Shown here: piece by piece, positions 11,631 through 23,788 of the stretch | Layout: every line of letters begins with the position of its first letter | Position numbering within the stretch: position 1 is the stretch's first letter | DNA from: Ilyonectria destructans | Taxonomy: Eukaryota > Ascomycota > Sordariomycetes > Hypocreales > Nectriaceae | NCBI GenBank assembly: GCA_020740775.1 | Contig: JAHEWK010000006.1 | Coordinates: 992,001 to 1,056,000, forward strand | Direction of reading: 5' to 3' | DNA: 64,000 bases | Position numbers and translations under genes: made by a program | Notes under the pieces: model-generated | What the model saw: the letters and a program-made list of their open reading frames with translations, nothing else | Database searches by the model: none | What the model was told of the DNA's origin: nothing

Positions 11631-13602
11631 ATGATCGCAGTCATTTCGGAGACGTCGGATGCACTCCCCTCGCACATGCGGGTAGTGCCAGGGTCCATCA
11701 ACATCAAGGGAGCCCCATTCCCCAATCAGCCCAAAGTGATCAATGCCGATCCCGGCGCAATTGTTACACAGATCACGGAAAAGTTTAACCAGGCTCTGGA
11801 AAAACAAGATTATGCAGCCCTATCTGGCCTTTTTGCTGACGACAGCTTTTGGCGAGACCACCTAGCTCTGTCGTGGGATTTTCGAACAGTCCAAGGCCCA
11901 AAGAACATCGAAACGTTTCTGCAAGGATTTGCTTCAACCGAGACCGGAGTCCGCCTCAAATCCATCGCTATTGACACCAGTTCGCCTGCTCGAAAGCCAC
12001 AAACGAGCTACCTCGATGCAGATCAAAAGGTTTCTTGTCTACAATTTTGCTTCACGCTAAAGACCACCATTGGAACCGGCGATGGCGTCGGGCGCCTTAT
12101 CGAAGTTGGACCTGACGACTGGAAGATCTACACATTCTACACTCTCCTCCAACAGCTCAACGGTCACAAGGAAAACATCTTCAATCAACGGCCAAAGGGT
12201 GTCGAACATGGTGGAAAGCCAGGAAGAAAGAATTGGGCAGACCGACGTAGCTCTGAGATGAAGTACAATGACGGGAGTGAGCCAGAAGTACTAATCCTTG
12301 GTAAGAGACGCTTTGCACTGGCAGGTGGTAGATTAATGTGCTAACCTCTTATCAGGCGCTGGGCAGGCAGGTCTCACTATTGCGGCCAGACTAAAAGCTC
12401 TCGGGATCAACTCACTCATGGTCGACAAAAACGACCGGGTTGGAGACAACTGGAGGAACCGATACCATCAATTAGTGTTGCACGACCCTGTTTGGTACGA
12501 TCACCTACCGTACATCCGATTCCCCCCACAATGGCCTATCTTCACGCCCAAAGACAAGTTGGCCGATTTCTTTGCCTCGTACGCAACGCTTCTCGAACTT
12601 AATGTCTGGATGAAGTCGGAAATCGCCAGCAGCAAGTGGGATGCGCAAGAACGCAGGTGGTCCGTCACAGTCAAGCGGCAACTGGATGACGGCAGCGAAG
12701 AGACGAGAACCTTCCGCCCACGCCATATCGTCCAGGCTACTGGGCATTCTGGCAAGATGAATTTGCCTAACATCCCCGGCATTGAGGGCTTCAAGGGCCA
12801 TCTTCTTTGCCACTCTTCCGAATTTCCAGGTGCGCGAGAAAACCAGGTGGGAAAGAAAGCAGTAGTAATTGGCTGCTGCAACTCTGCCCACGACATCGCC
12901 CAGGATTTCTACGAAAAGGGATACGAGGTGACCATGGTTCAAAGATCTAGCACTTGTGTTATATCTTCCGAGGCAATTACGGAAATCGGACTCAAGGGCT
13001 TCTACAGAGAGAATGGACCGGACGTCGAAGACGGAGATTTACTTTTTCACAGCATACCCTCGCCGGTGTTGAAGACCAATCAAGTGACCGTCACATTGGC
13101 TCAGGGCAGGCATGACGCCGAACTTTTGAAAGGACTCACAAAGGCTGGCTTCAAGCTTGACAGCGGCCCAGACGATGCGGGCTTCTTCATGAAGTACTTC
13201 GAGCGCGGCGGCGGGTACTATATGGACGTGGGCGCCTCAGATCTGGTCATCAAAGGCAAGATCAAGATCAAACAAGGCCAAGAGGTCGACCAGGTGCTGC
13301 CACATGGGTTAAAATTTGCAGATGGCTCAGAGCTAGAGGCAGACGAAATCGTGTTGGCGACGGGGTACCAAAACATGCGTACCCAGACACGCACCATCTT
13401 TGGCGATGAGGTCGCGGATGCGGTAGGTGATATCTGGGGTTACAATGAAGAGGGTGAAATGAGGATGATCTGGCAGCGCACTGGGCATCCAGGATTCTGG
13501 TTTCACGGAGGAAATTTGGCATTGTGCAGATACTACTCAAAGCTGCTGGCTTTGCAGATCAAGGGTCTTGAAGAGGGAGTCTACAAGTATGGGGATAGTT
13601 AG
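11631..13602 (+). CDS. NTF2-like domain fused to a flavin-containing monooxygenase
   Basis: Two exons: join(11631..12300,12356..13602), 638 residues. The first about 200 residues resemble a SnoaL/NTF2-like fold (ITEKFNQALEKQDYAALSGLF...FWRDHLALSWDF...G...I..FL). The intron falls inside the FAD-binding glycine motif: VLILG joins AGQAGLTIAARL to give G-A-G-Q-A-G. Next come VDKNDRVGDNWRNRY, the FMO-like VVIGCCNSAHDIAQDF (NADPH-binding, variant of GxGxSG), EIVLATGYQNMR and FHGGNLALCRYYSK near the end. Such proteins oxygenate heteroatoms or act as Baeyer-Villiger-like enzymes; the substrate here is unknown. The ATG at 11631 is the first in frame; upstream codons depend on a TTG. Confidence 0.88.
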
Positions 13603-15107
13603 AAAGAAATGATTTCTAGGCAGTATTGAGTAGTATAGTCATAATATCCTAACCGTCGGTGTTTATTTATCGGACTTTCCGACCGACAAGCCTTGATCCA
13701 TGCACAGACTTGATGTTCCCTTTGTCATTTGAAGACTGGAGGAGCTTGATGGCTCCACTGAGGATGGCACGGGTTTGGTAACCACGACAAGGTGACACCA
13801 TGGATCTTCCTTGGAGTCCTGCATTTTCCACCGATATAGAGGTGAGAGGAAATCTTCATTCGCTCCCTTCACGTGGCCTTTACTCATGTTAGTAATACAT
13901 TCTAATCGGACTCTAGGATGGGCTTCAACATACTCTCGGGATGGTCCGTTGACGGCGTTTGCAGAGGAGTGGACGGCATGGTCTAGGGTAGTATCAAGCC
14001 ACAGAACTATGTTTTGTGACTCGGTTTGGAAAGAGACGTCTGGAAAAGAATAGTGGCGATTCTGATGTGTCCACAGCGATAGAAGTCAAGACACCCAGTG
14101 GAGGTGATGTCCAGAAACAAGTATGTGTATTGCCATTCGAGAGAGCTGGATATGATGCCCTCTTTATATGTCTGGACCAGAATCTCATGCACTCGCGCTG
14201 TTCATGGAAGGACCATGAGGGACTGGTTTGCAGTTTACGATGCGGTCAACGGGTCCGATGAGGAGGCGTTCCACTTTGGCCTCAAGATCCAAGAGGATGA
14301 CCCGGCTGTGCCGTTTTTATTTGACAGTCTTCCCCAACAGCACGATACTCGCTTCTGACATGACTGAAGTGCAACGGCATGAAACCTGCATGCCCTTCAA
14401 ATAACCTGTAAGATAAATGGCCCTGCAGATACAATCTCGCCGCAGATCGGAAGGCAGTACTCAACAAAACCCCTGAGCGAGTGAAAAAACTGGCCTGGGA
14501 TTGAGGTTGCGAAGTGGAAACGGACAGAGTGGCAACACGCTGCATAATGGGCGAGCCACGAAAGAGGCTGGGCTTGAAAGGCACAGTTGGACGAATCACA
14601 AAACTGGCCTTATACGTCAGAGCGTGGCCGGTATTGGAAGAGCCTGGAACCCTAGATCAAGGTACATAGCTCGCCAGGAATACTGCACAAAGGGCAAACC
14701 ACAAACAGTCTGGGCTTGAACAGCAGAGTTGGACGAATCAGAAAACTGGCCTCCTACCTCAGAGTGTGGACGAATCAGAAAATTGGCCTGCTGAGACGCT
14801 CTTCATTATGTCAGCAGAACTACCTCCTCGGCATTATTTAAAAGAAGCATTTCCACCGCCATTAGGCGAAGTCAAATCTCTCATGCTTCTTCATCCGTCG
14901 TGGATCGCGACGATCCCAGCTGAACCTCGCAGTCCACCGCAGCCCATTTTTGGGCTGTGGTCACCTGCATTGGATCACTACTAGCCGTAGGTACTAATAA
15001 GTGGGCAAGCCACTTTAGTACCTACGGCCATACCGTTGCCCTTTTCGCTATCGCATCACATTCTATTTCTTTTATTTTTCACCCCCCGCTGACTTGTGTC
15101 TGCGGAG
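13603..15107. other. gene-poor stretch with short decayed frames and direct repeats
   Basis: Plus-strand frames at 13811..14053, 14016..14261 and 14098..14358 overlap in different phases and could be remnants of one frameshifted coding region; no family is recognised. The 14.48-14.79 kb part holds diverged direct repeats. A possible 5' exon of the next gene may lie at 14808..14980 (MSAELPPRHYLKEAFPPP), but no convincing donor connects it. Confidence 0.45.
14566..14790 (+). repeat. diverged direct repeats of about 60 bp
   Basis: Copies at about 14566-14627 and 14709-14769 share the order GGGCTTGAA...CAGAGTTGGACGAATCA.AAAACTGGCC...CTCAGAG.GTGG. A third partial copy, GACGAATCAGAAAATTGGCCT, follows directly at 14768, and a further echo of AAAACTGGCCTG lies near 14485. 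Confidence 0.6.
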
Positions 15108-16160
15108 CTTCGACTCCGTGCGGTCGCTATTTCTGATTTTAACTCTGTTGATTGTTTCCATCCAAATGGTCCAAACCCAAAGGAAGCATCTGATTTTAGT
15201 ACTTTTCTTGATGAACTTGACGTATCTGGACATGAGCTATGGCTCCTTGAAAACGATCCTTCCTGGCTCGATGGACGGACATCGCAGGCTGGTTATGACT
15301 GGGAGGCGAGTGGCTACAACTACCACGAGACGCCTACCATAACTGGCAGCTATGATAGTCTGAGCCTAGATTGTCCTACCACCCCGCTTAGCGATATTTT
15401 TCACGAAGCGTTGCCTCCACTCCTCCAAGGTCCCCAAAATCAAAGCACACCAGACTCCAGTGGTTCATCCCTAACACCACTCGTTTCTAATCCTGTTACA
15501 CCTATTTCCTCAGTTAGGACTACCGTCTGCCTCGCCGAAGTAGTATATGACACCGTTTGCTTCAAACCCCAAGCTGGATTGCCCTCGGTACATGCAACAA
15601 CTTCGCCGGCTACTGGCGATGTCCTCACCTCGCAAAGCTCAGACTGGGTAGACTGCACTCGATGCCCAAAGCAATTCTCAGGCACCGATAAACTCAGGTA
15701 CGCAACTACGCACCCTACGTCTAACATTGCCACTAACACGTCTTCCTTTAGCGAGCACGCTGCCATAGCTCATCTCGGCCCCCGCTGTCAATGCGCATGC
15801 GATGTCTGCACCGGCAGGATTGTTGGTGAATGCAAGCTCACTGCTTGTGTTTCTCCCTATCAGTGTCGATGCGGGTTGCAATCCATGCGAAAAGACTATT
15901 TCAGAGCACATATCAGAACAGCCAATCGTCGACAGATTCAGTGCTGCTGTGGCAATGTTTATCGCGAAGACAAGTTCAAGTCGCATGCCAAGTCATGCAA
16001 ACAAGGGGACCACCCCTTTGTTTGTTGGCGTCCAGGTACTGCCCACCGAGTTCAATACACGTCCAAGGAAAGCTTTATGATTCACTACAACCAGTGCGAG
16101 CGAAGAAAGAGAGGCCGACCGCGAAATAGGATCGTTTTGAATAACACAGGGTTGGAATAA
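15108..16160 (+). CDS. C2H2 zinc-finger protein with AT-hook (5' end unresolved)
   Basis: The coding frame has no ATG near its start. A branch site and pyrimidine tract followed by GCGGAG suggest that it begins as an internal exon at 15108, with an upstream exon not identified. An internal 54-bp intron (15698..15751, GTACGC...TTTAG) has no in-frame stop. Removing it creates a perfect C-x2-C-x12-H-x4-H finger (CTRCPKQFSGTDKLSEHAAIAH minus flanks), so splicing is strongly supported. Downstream lies a Cys-rich block (CQCACDVC, CRCG, CCCG) with further His, and the C-terminal KRGRPRNR is an AT-hook core. The N-terminal half is acidic and Ser/Pro-rich, as in activation regions. Likely a nuclear DNA-binding protein; targets unknown. 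Confidence 0.7.
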   Translation, partial: LRLRAVAISDFNSVDCFHPNGPNPKEASDFSTFLDELDVSGHELWLLENDPSWLDGRTSQAGYDWEASGYNYHETPTITGSYDSLSLDCPTTPLSDIFHEALPPLLQGPQNQSTPDSSGSSLTPLVSNPVTPISSVRTTVCLAEVVYDTVCFKPQAGLPSVHATTSPATGDVLTSQSSDWVDCTRCPKQFSGTDKLRYATTHPTSNIATNTSSFSEHAAIAHLGPRCQCACDVCTGRIVGECKLTACVSPYQCRCGLQSMRKDYFRAHIRTANRRQIQCCCGNVYREDKFKSHAKSCKQGDHPFVCWRPGTAHRVQYTSKESFMIHYNQCERRKRGRPRNRIVLNNTGLE

Positions 16161-16758
16161 AGGAGGACACGTGGGAGTGGATGCTAGTGAAACGCAGGCT
16201 ACAAAACAACCAGGATTGGAAGAGGAGACATGTTTATATTACATTTAGAATCAAGTACCTGGAGTTTATTCAATTTTAAAGGAGTATTGCTATTCGTATA
16301 ACCCCTTTTACTATCCATACAACTTTTGCCGTATAGCCATATCTTTGCCACTACAGCCGACATTACCGCGCCTGTCGCACCAAAATCACAACGCAAGTCA
16401 GGGAGTGACCTGAACTACAGGGCAAAATCCCCTGTAGCCAGCTGGCCTTTAGGCACCAGCGCCCACTAACGCACACCAAGTGGGGTTACCATAACTGCTG
16501 TTCAGATCTGATGTTTAACTTAACCGCCTCGAAAACGTCTGGTCTAAATAGAAACAACATCTCAACATACCTTTTTTTATGAGAACGTAGCACACACACC
16601 AGGCGCGATCCCAACGAATTTTATCTTAGTAGTCGTCACTATGAGACATCTAATATGAGCTACCACGAAGATTCTATCATTAATAACGGCGACGAGATAC
16701 ATTTCAGTTTCAAGAGAATGTTTTATTGTTGGAGGATGGTATTCAACATCTTGCGACT
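16161..16758. other. intergenic between convergent genes
   Basis: 3' flanks of the zinc-finger gene and the carboxylesterase. AT-rich; no supported feature. Confidence 0.6.
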
Positions 16759-18520
16759 TTATGAGTACAGGTTGTCAATAATGAAAGTTATCTCTTCCTC
16801 CCGGTATGTATCGGGTTCTCCGTATGCCAGCTTCGTAGTATTGACGTCAAACACCAAATTCTTGGGGTTGTTGACGTCATATTGTGGCCACTTGATGGAT
16901 CCAGCTGTGAGAGCACGTTAGTGATTGCTTGGTCTTGTAAGATTCTGAGAAATACGGAGCCGCCTTACCTCGATGATAGTTTGGGCTGCCTTGTGTAATA
17001 AAGCTAACCCACATTCGCGACATGAGATTTGCGAGTTCCACAAACGTCTTTGGCTTCCCAGTAAAAGGATTTGACGAGACCACCGTATCGTAGCCATTGG
17101 CCTGGATGTTGTTAAACACAAAGACTACCTCTTGGAAATGGGTTGCTCCGATTATGGGTTTTATGCCGTTGACGAGAACATTCCAGTGATAACTCCAGAC
17201 TGGCACCTTGTTCTCAGCCCATGACTGAGCAGTAAGGCGACGAGCCCCGTGCTGCACTGCATCTCCGCGATATGCCGCCACTCGCTTCCATTGCGCTCCG
17301 TATGATGCAAGAGACCCTTCAGGCCGGCCTTCAAAAGTCGCCGGGATGCCGAGGTCAGGCTCATCTGGGTACAGCTCTGCGACCTTTTGCGCAAGATCAG
17401 CATCAACACCCCCAGCCTTCACGAGAGAAAGAAACTGCTCTGATGTATCTATCCCTGTCGACGCGTACGCAGTTCCCTCGTCGAAGTTGGTACCAAGCAT
17501 TAAGGGCACCTTGACAAATTTGCCTGCCTTTAGCAGGGCATCTCCTGGGGCGATGAAAAAATCATCGTCTACCACTTGACCCCAGCCGGGAACGGTAGCG
17601 AAGGAGCTGTTGAAGATTGAGCTCAACTCCGCAGTTGGCACACGCCTCAAGCACGCCACCGAGTCACTGGCAGATGCACAGTTTGTAGCTGCGAGAAGCG
17701 CCGTGTAGTACGGCGACCACGACTGAGCTGTGGCAGGCTTCAAAATTCCTGGAAGAGACGAGCCACTTTCGAGGACTGCGCCGTGGAAGAGGCCATCGTT
17801 TCTTCCACCGTAAGCCACAAGTTGGGCACCAACACTGCGCGCACCGGCACTCTCGCCCCAGATAGTGACGTGTCGGGGGTCTCCTCCAAATTTAGCAATG
17901 TTCTCGTTTAGCCAGTGCAAAGCCAGTCGCTGATCGCGGAACCCCAGGTTGGTCGATCCCTCTGCGGCGAGGTCGGCACTGTGAAGGAAACCCCAGCCAT
18001 GCAGACGGTAGTTGATGCTTGCGGCGACCATTGGAGTTCCCATCTTAACAGATTGCTCGACAATGAACGACAGGTTGTATCGAGGATCAGAGCCACCACC
18101 ATTCGTAAGACTGCCGCCGTGGATCCATAGCGCCACGGGGAGTTTGTCGCCCTTGGTTGTGCCGGATGGCCGAATAACATTGATAGTGAGGCAGTCCTCT
18201 GACACGTAGTTCCCAAGCACCCAGGTATCGCTTCCATATCCGATGCACTGGCGCGAGTACTCGGTTGCATTTCGTGAACCTTTCCATGTAGTGTTGAGGG
18301 ATTGGGGAACTCGAAACCGCAAATCTCCAACAGGAGGTTGTGCGTATGGCATTCCAAGAAACAGGTCTTGGTTGTAAGCCCGGTTGTATACACCATAATA
18401 CGTGCCGTTAATAGCTTTCGCAGTCGGCACATACCGACTCGGAGCAGGCGATGCAAGAGCAACCCATGACAACAGCAACGGCGCCAAGGCACATTGCCAC
18501 ATGTATTGAGAGAGGATCAT
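16759..18520 (-). CDS. secreted type-B carboxylesterase/lipase
   Basis: Two exons: complement(join(16759..16904,16969..18520)), 565 residues. Signal peptide from MWQCALAPLLLSWVALA (residue 7, or residue 1 with a short extension). Family signatures: EDCLTINVIRPSG (carboxylesterase B signature 2), the oxyanion strand WIHGGSLTNGGGSDP, the nucleophile elbow TIWGESAGARSVGAQL and the C-terminal His region GATHFQEVVFVFNN. The 64-bp intron near the 3' end is supported because its removal restores the conserved NYHR...KWPQYDVNNPKNLVFDV tail; unspliced reading ends early without it. Fungal members hydrolyse esters of lipids, pigments or plant phenolics. Several N-x-S/T sites fit secretion. Confidence 0.9.
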
Positions 18521-19891
18521 CTTGGCAACCAGAAGAGACTCTCAAATATCCCTGTAGGATATTAGAAAAAGTTCAAAGGAGAAAAGGACTCTTGAGAGCA
18601 ACTAGGGGGACGTGGCTGAAAAGTGACAAAATCGCTGTATATAAGGACATAACTAGGGCCCGCTTTCTGATGAATAGAAGAAGCTAAATTCTGGAACTAA
18701 CTTAGGGATCTACATCGAAACTTCCAGACACGGGTGAATATTTCCTCATAGACCTATGGGTCAAGCGTGGTTTGACCCTTTCACCGGCGACAGCTCCAAA
18801 AACGGTCGCGGGGCCTTCAATGCCAAGCTGTCACGAGAGCATCGTCTCCACTCGTTCAATTCCGCCAGGCCCGGACGGCACAATATCGGCACTTTATGCG
18901 GGATATTTAGCTGTGACTTGGAGTTCATGAGGGAAATATAATACCTAGAGTGTTCTACTAGTCCAATATGTGCAGGATCAACTACGGGTAATATGAGCCC
19001 ACTTGCGGCATCGGCAAACCGTCGGCGCAATCCTCGGCCGTTCGAACCTGTATTCGCCATGTGTGCATGGGTACAAAGAAGGAGATGCGTACATGTGTAA
19101 CCTGATTCATGGCATATAATAGAGTTTATAGGCACATGTCGCTTACGAATAACGTCCCATTCATCCGGAATCTGGGGTTACTGAGGATCTCTGAACAGCC
19201 ACGCAATGCAACAGCGGATAGGTTTATTTAATCGAGGATGCATGATTCGGATCACGGCAGGGTAAATTGATTTCACGGGTCAATAAACGATTGGACGCTA
19301 CAAGCGAGCTAGAAGCTCGTGTGACCCAAACACGAGCAGGAGGCGAATCTCGGTACTTCAGCACGGGTGCGAGCTCCCTCCCTGTCTCTGACCCCTGATC
19401 AATTTACCCCATTAAACCGTCCCCGCATTCCCCCTCACGGGGTTAGTGGAGTGCTGGAGCAGGTGGAGTCAACGTACGGCAAATCTGGAGAGACTGATGC
19501 CACGCGCTCAGACCCTGGCAACAGAATGCCAGTCGTCCGTCGAGTCATTAGACCCGAGTCATAGCCGGGCCGTGGTTTTCTTCTACCTCGGCTTACCGTA
19601 AAGACTCGATAAATTGGCAAAGTCCAGCGCCGCATTTAGTACGGTCTTGGCAGCTTGATCAGCTTAACAATGGGTTTGATCGATCTTCCAATCCAATGAG
19701 CTCAGGGAGCAGGTAGTTTGACGTCGCGCTAGACTTTGCCAATTTATCAAGTCTTTCCGGTAGTTTGTACGCAGCAAAATTCATCTCAAACGTAATTTGT
19801 GCAGTTCGATTTATCCACTTGCGGCTGAACCGCTTTACAGGCTGGCATAGAACTGACTATCTGTAGGTCTTTCATGTATGAAGCAATTGCC
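18521..19891. other. intergenic; contains one MITE-like element
   Basis: No coding region recognised apart from the inverted-repeat element at 19596..19760. The stretch holds the promoter of the carboxylesterase (a weak TATATA about 120 bp upstream) and the 3' flank of the next transporter. Confidence 0.55.
19596..19760. mobile_element. MITE-like element, Tc1/mariner-type TA target site
   Basis: 165 bp with terminal inverted repeats of about 33 bp: left CCGTAAAGACTCGATAAATT..., right (reverse complement) CCGGAAAGACTTGATAAATT..., differing at only about three positions. Both ends abut a TA dinucleotide, consistent with TA target-site duplication. No coding capacity. The inner part of the terminal repeat resembles that of the element at 35190..35343. 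Confidence 0.75.
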
Positions 19892-21684
19892 TTAGTGGGC
19901 CTCCTTATTCTCCACCATATCATCATGCTCCACACTAGCTCCCTTCAGAACATCTTGGGCCGTGATGCCACCAGCCACCGCGTCCTCGCCGTCAAACAGG
20001 TAGGCCATGTTCTCAAGCGTGCGGCCTCGGGTCTCGGGGTAGTAGAACCAAACGGTGAGAATCATAGCGACAAGCACCGCGACAAAGACAAAGTAGTACT
20101 TCCATTGGATTGCGTCGAGCGCAATGGGGTTGATGAATGTGTTGAAGAAGACGGCGGCAAGCGTCGTAAGCATCGTGACCGACAGACCCTTGGCGCGGAG
20201 ACGGAATGGCCAGATCTCCACCGGATAAGCTACCAGGAGCGGCGTCAATGCAATATCGTAGCCCATGAAGTAGCTGGTGATGATTAGTTAAAAATCTCCG
20301 TAGCGCTTTGGAGACGGAACACTTACATAAACAGGAACGGGATGACCGTAGTGCCAGTGGCGGCATTGCCGGTAGCGGCAAAGCTGCCTGACAAGCCAGT
20401 AATAATGATGTATGATGCCAACATGATGGCTCCCTGTAGATCGATGGGTTAGCGTCGCGTTCGTGTTACCGAATCTGACCAGGGTCTCGGGTGGTGGTCC
20501 AATATTGCATGTACTAACCGAGGAGAGAAACAGGGCTCGTCGACCAATCTTGTCAACCATGGAAGCGGCTGCAACTGCCCAAAGCAAGTTCCAGATTTGG
20601 AGACAACCTGAAATAAGCGTCTGGTCCTTAACCGAAGTAATGCCAACCGTTTCCTGTAAATTGAGTCGTCAGTATCGCCACATCTCAACACGGGGGAGTT
20701 GATGATGCATTCACACATCAACAACCAGGAATTTCTTACCAGGACCATGGCTAGATAGTAGCTAACGACGCCATTTCCCACCCACTGTCCAAAAACTCCC
20801 AGAGTGACTGAGATGAAAAGTCGATGCCTGTTGCCTGGGGTGCTCCAGAGATCGTTCCACGAGGTTGACTCGTTGGCCTCCTTTTCGGCCTTCAGCGTAG
20901 CTTCGATCTCGGTGATTTCGAATGCGACCAAGGGTGCGTTTACGTCTCCTCCGCAGTGATCTTGTGCGAGGATTTGTCGGGCCTCGTCGACACGGTCAAC
21001 CGAGACCAGCCATCGAGGCGACTCGTTGGCCATAAAGAATCCGGGCATTGCCATTAATGGAATGACAGCCTGGAGCAACGAGGGAACGCGCCAGGCCCAG
21101 TGATCCATTTCCCTCGTTCCAAAGGTGACCCAGGCGGCCACAATTGATCCGATATACCATCCGCAGTTGTAGAGACTGGACGCGACACCGCGCTGTGTGG
21201 GGAATGCGTTCTCGGTAATCAGCAGCGGAACTGAGAGAAAGAAGCCCGAAGCGCATCCGAGGAAAAGTCGTGCGAGGACGAAGGCCGTTTCGCCGTTGGC
21301 AGCAGTCTGGAGAGCAGTTCCGAGAACTAGGAAGACATATCCAATCCAAATACCAGGCTTGCGGCCGTATCTGTTGCACATCCACGCGGCAATTGGGTAC
21401 ACCACCACGCTGCCCAGGGAGTAGATGGCATTGATGAAGCCCAGCCAAGCGCCGGAAGGATTATCCATGAACTCGGCCCATTGAGGGAGGGCCAGCAGGC
21501 CGTTCATCATGGAACCATCGTATCCGTTGGACGAAGAGAACAGGATCATGGACAAGATGGTAAAGTTGAGTTTGACGAGGTGCTTCTGCTTGTACCACGG
21601 TCCAGCGTCCGGCAAGACGGCGGCCAGCTCTTGGCCGACAGCCTTTGTCTCGGCAGACGTCGCTTGGTGGGCCGTTTTCCCCAT
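19892..21684 (-). CDS. MFS sugar transporter, lactose-permease type
   Basis: Four exons: complement(join(19892..20273,20327..20433,20519..20653,20740..21684)), 522 residues. All junctions keep phase and restore the family: AMVL-ETVGITSVKDQTLI, ALFLSS-GAIMLASYII and PFLFI-YFMGYDIA. Sugar-porter motifs: NRYGRKPGIW, NESPRWLVSVDR, VDKIGRRALFL and YYPETRGRTLENM. The N-terminus starting MGKTAHQATSAETKA precedes helix 1 (NGYDGSMMNGLLALPQW), typical of fungal lactose/hexose permease-like carriers. Located in the plasma membrane; probably proton-coupled sugar uptake. The start at 21684 was chosen because the preceding 49 in-frame codons look like leader sequence. The exact sugar is unknown. Confidence 0.88.
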
Positions 21685-23788
21685 GGTGAGGTCAGGCTCG
21701 AGCTGATTGATAACAAAAGGTAGGATATGAGCGTGAAGATGGATTGAGGCGAGGGATGAAGACAGCTGGAAAACCGGATATCCGAAACTTTGTCGGCTCT
21801 TTATGTATTTACAGTTTGTGGAGCGCAGCACGCGTTAACCGAAAGGTGGCTTGCCTCGTGCTCACCACCCCAGGAGCCAAGCGAAACCTGACATCCAATG
21901 GCGGCAAGTCATGAGCCTCATGCCAAGGTGCAACGCCTGACAGATGGCGGGAGATATTCGGCAAGGGACATGATTCATGTCGATTGCCCGAATAGCTTCC
22001 CCAGGAAACGCCCGCGGCAATGCGTCCTGGATCACACCGTTAGACTCCTTCTAGTTAGACTACCCCAGCCCATGCTAGTTGGAGTAAGCTTAAGACAACC
22101 AACAGCCACGCGGTACGCAAGTGTTCGCCTTGGCAGGAAGCTATGGTCGGAATCTGGGAAGAGCCGGTCAATGGGGGCATGCTAGCTTGGAATGTATGCA
22201 GGACGCGTGTCCAGAACAGGACTCAGGCCGCGCGCGGGCCAACTAACAACATGAAACCCCTACCTACCAACCACTCTTGAGGCATATAGTCGGCAAAACT
22301 ACGCCTTTACTACGGATATTGAAGCTGGCCTGTCCAATATTAAGCTCGATTAAGTCTAAGTAGGAGGAGATGATGGGTCGAGCAGGTTGACAATCGGTCC
22401 GAATGCAACAATCTGGGGACCCCGCGTTTTACGCTGCGCCTTGTTTCCACTTCTACCAGCAATATACCCCAGTTCGCATCGCAGAGGAGCGCAACACACT
22501 CCCGTCTGGTTAGCGAGAGGCAATCGTAGCCGGGATTTGTCTATAATTGCGCGTTAACAGCAATATTTGCCGCTCCCGTGGGCTCATCATTCCTTGGCAA
22601 GGGTTCCGAGAAATCTGCGGTTTGCCGCGGCACGTCGGGCTGCGTATGGAACACAAATCTCAGCTCTTCCCTAGTGTCTGCAAGAGCAATCTGACACGGG
22701 CCGCAATCACATACGAGAAAACTGCATGAGATATAAGTGAATACCACCCTGTAGATAACAGATCGGCAAACGGTTGCAAGGACCCTCTTTTTAACGTGTC
22801 GGTGGTTCCGAGAGTTGTCCTACCCTGGACATTCCCCGCGTTGATCACCATCCGCAAACCTTGCGCGGTCGTTTTCATCAGAGCGACGATCTTTCCCATA
22901 TCCCCAATCAAAATTTAGACCGTGAAACTGTACTTTGTCAGATAACAAGAGTTCCAAGAATACAGAACTCAAAGACCAGTTCAGAGGTCAACTACAAGGT
23001 ACGGACCTTCCAAGTCGATCATTGCCTAGTTCACAACGCCCACAAGGATTCAATATGTGCATTTTCGTCAACGCCGCAATACGTATAGAATTCTAAGCAG
23101 CGTAGAGTTTTAAAAATTGGGTACTTGTCCCATTGGTATTTAGGTAGTACGGGGACTGGGCCTGGGCCAATGCTGGGATATATCCACCTGGAGTGTAGAT
23201 CTCCAGCCCAAGTCCACCTGCTTAGATGCTGAAAATCGTGGGGCTTCGTGGAAACCAATACGACCAAAGCCCACCCTCATACGCAATCCTGTAAGGTACG
23301 AGAACGTGCTAAAATAGCTAGCACCTGGCTTAAGAATCTTGGAACGACAGATCATCTGATGCCACGATCGGGTTCCAGCTTGCCGGACAGAGGTGGGTCA
23401 CATAGATTTCTGGTGGCAGATACAATCATGGATATGGGAATGAGCAACGTAAGTAACATATTTTAATATTCGAATGTAACTCTCGGCATCTAAATAATAT
23501 TGAAAGCTGATGATTGTAACTTCTAGTGTAGGGATTGCGGGCAAGTGTCTATCCAAAGATTGTAACGCTCCGCGGGTCGTTCGTGATACAGGGTAGGCAA
23601 GATTTCTTAGCCAACCGAGAGATGGGTAAAAATATGGGGTTCGTGGTGCTGTGTTGACAGCCGCAACTAAGACAGCAAGAATTCGACATTAACAAGAAAG
23701 AGAAAATGACACTTAGCAAAGTGCTACCAGCCAACTTTGCGCCAAATGTTCTTCGGCCGACACCTTAATCCTCGACGGTTACCAGGGG
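21685..23788. other. 2.1-kb gene-free stretch
   Basis: Promoter side of the sugar carrier, then sequence with only short frames. A frame at 23248..23448 ends at a strong GTAAGT donor after MDMGMSN and could join in phase to 23717 (TTAG/CAA), adding a 5' exon to the next gene, but the 268-bp intron would be long for this genome and the join is speculative. Confidence 0.45.

Noticed and set aside
16259..16400. Possible decayed transposon between the zinc-finger gene and the esterase
   Set aside because: No terminal repeats or coding remnants could be seen.
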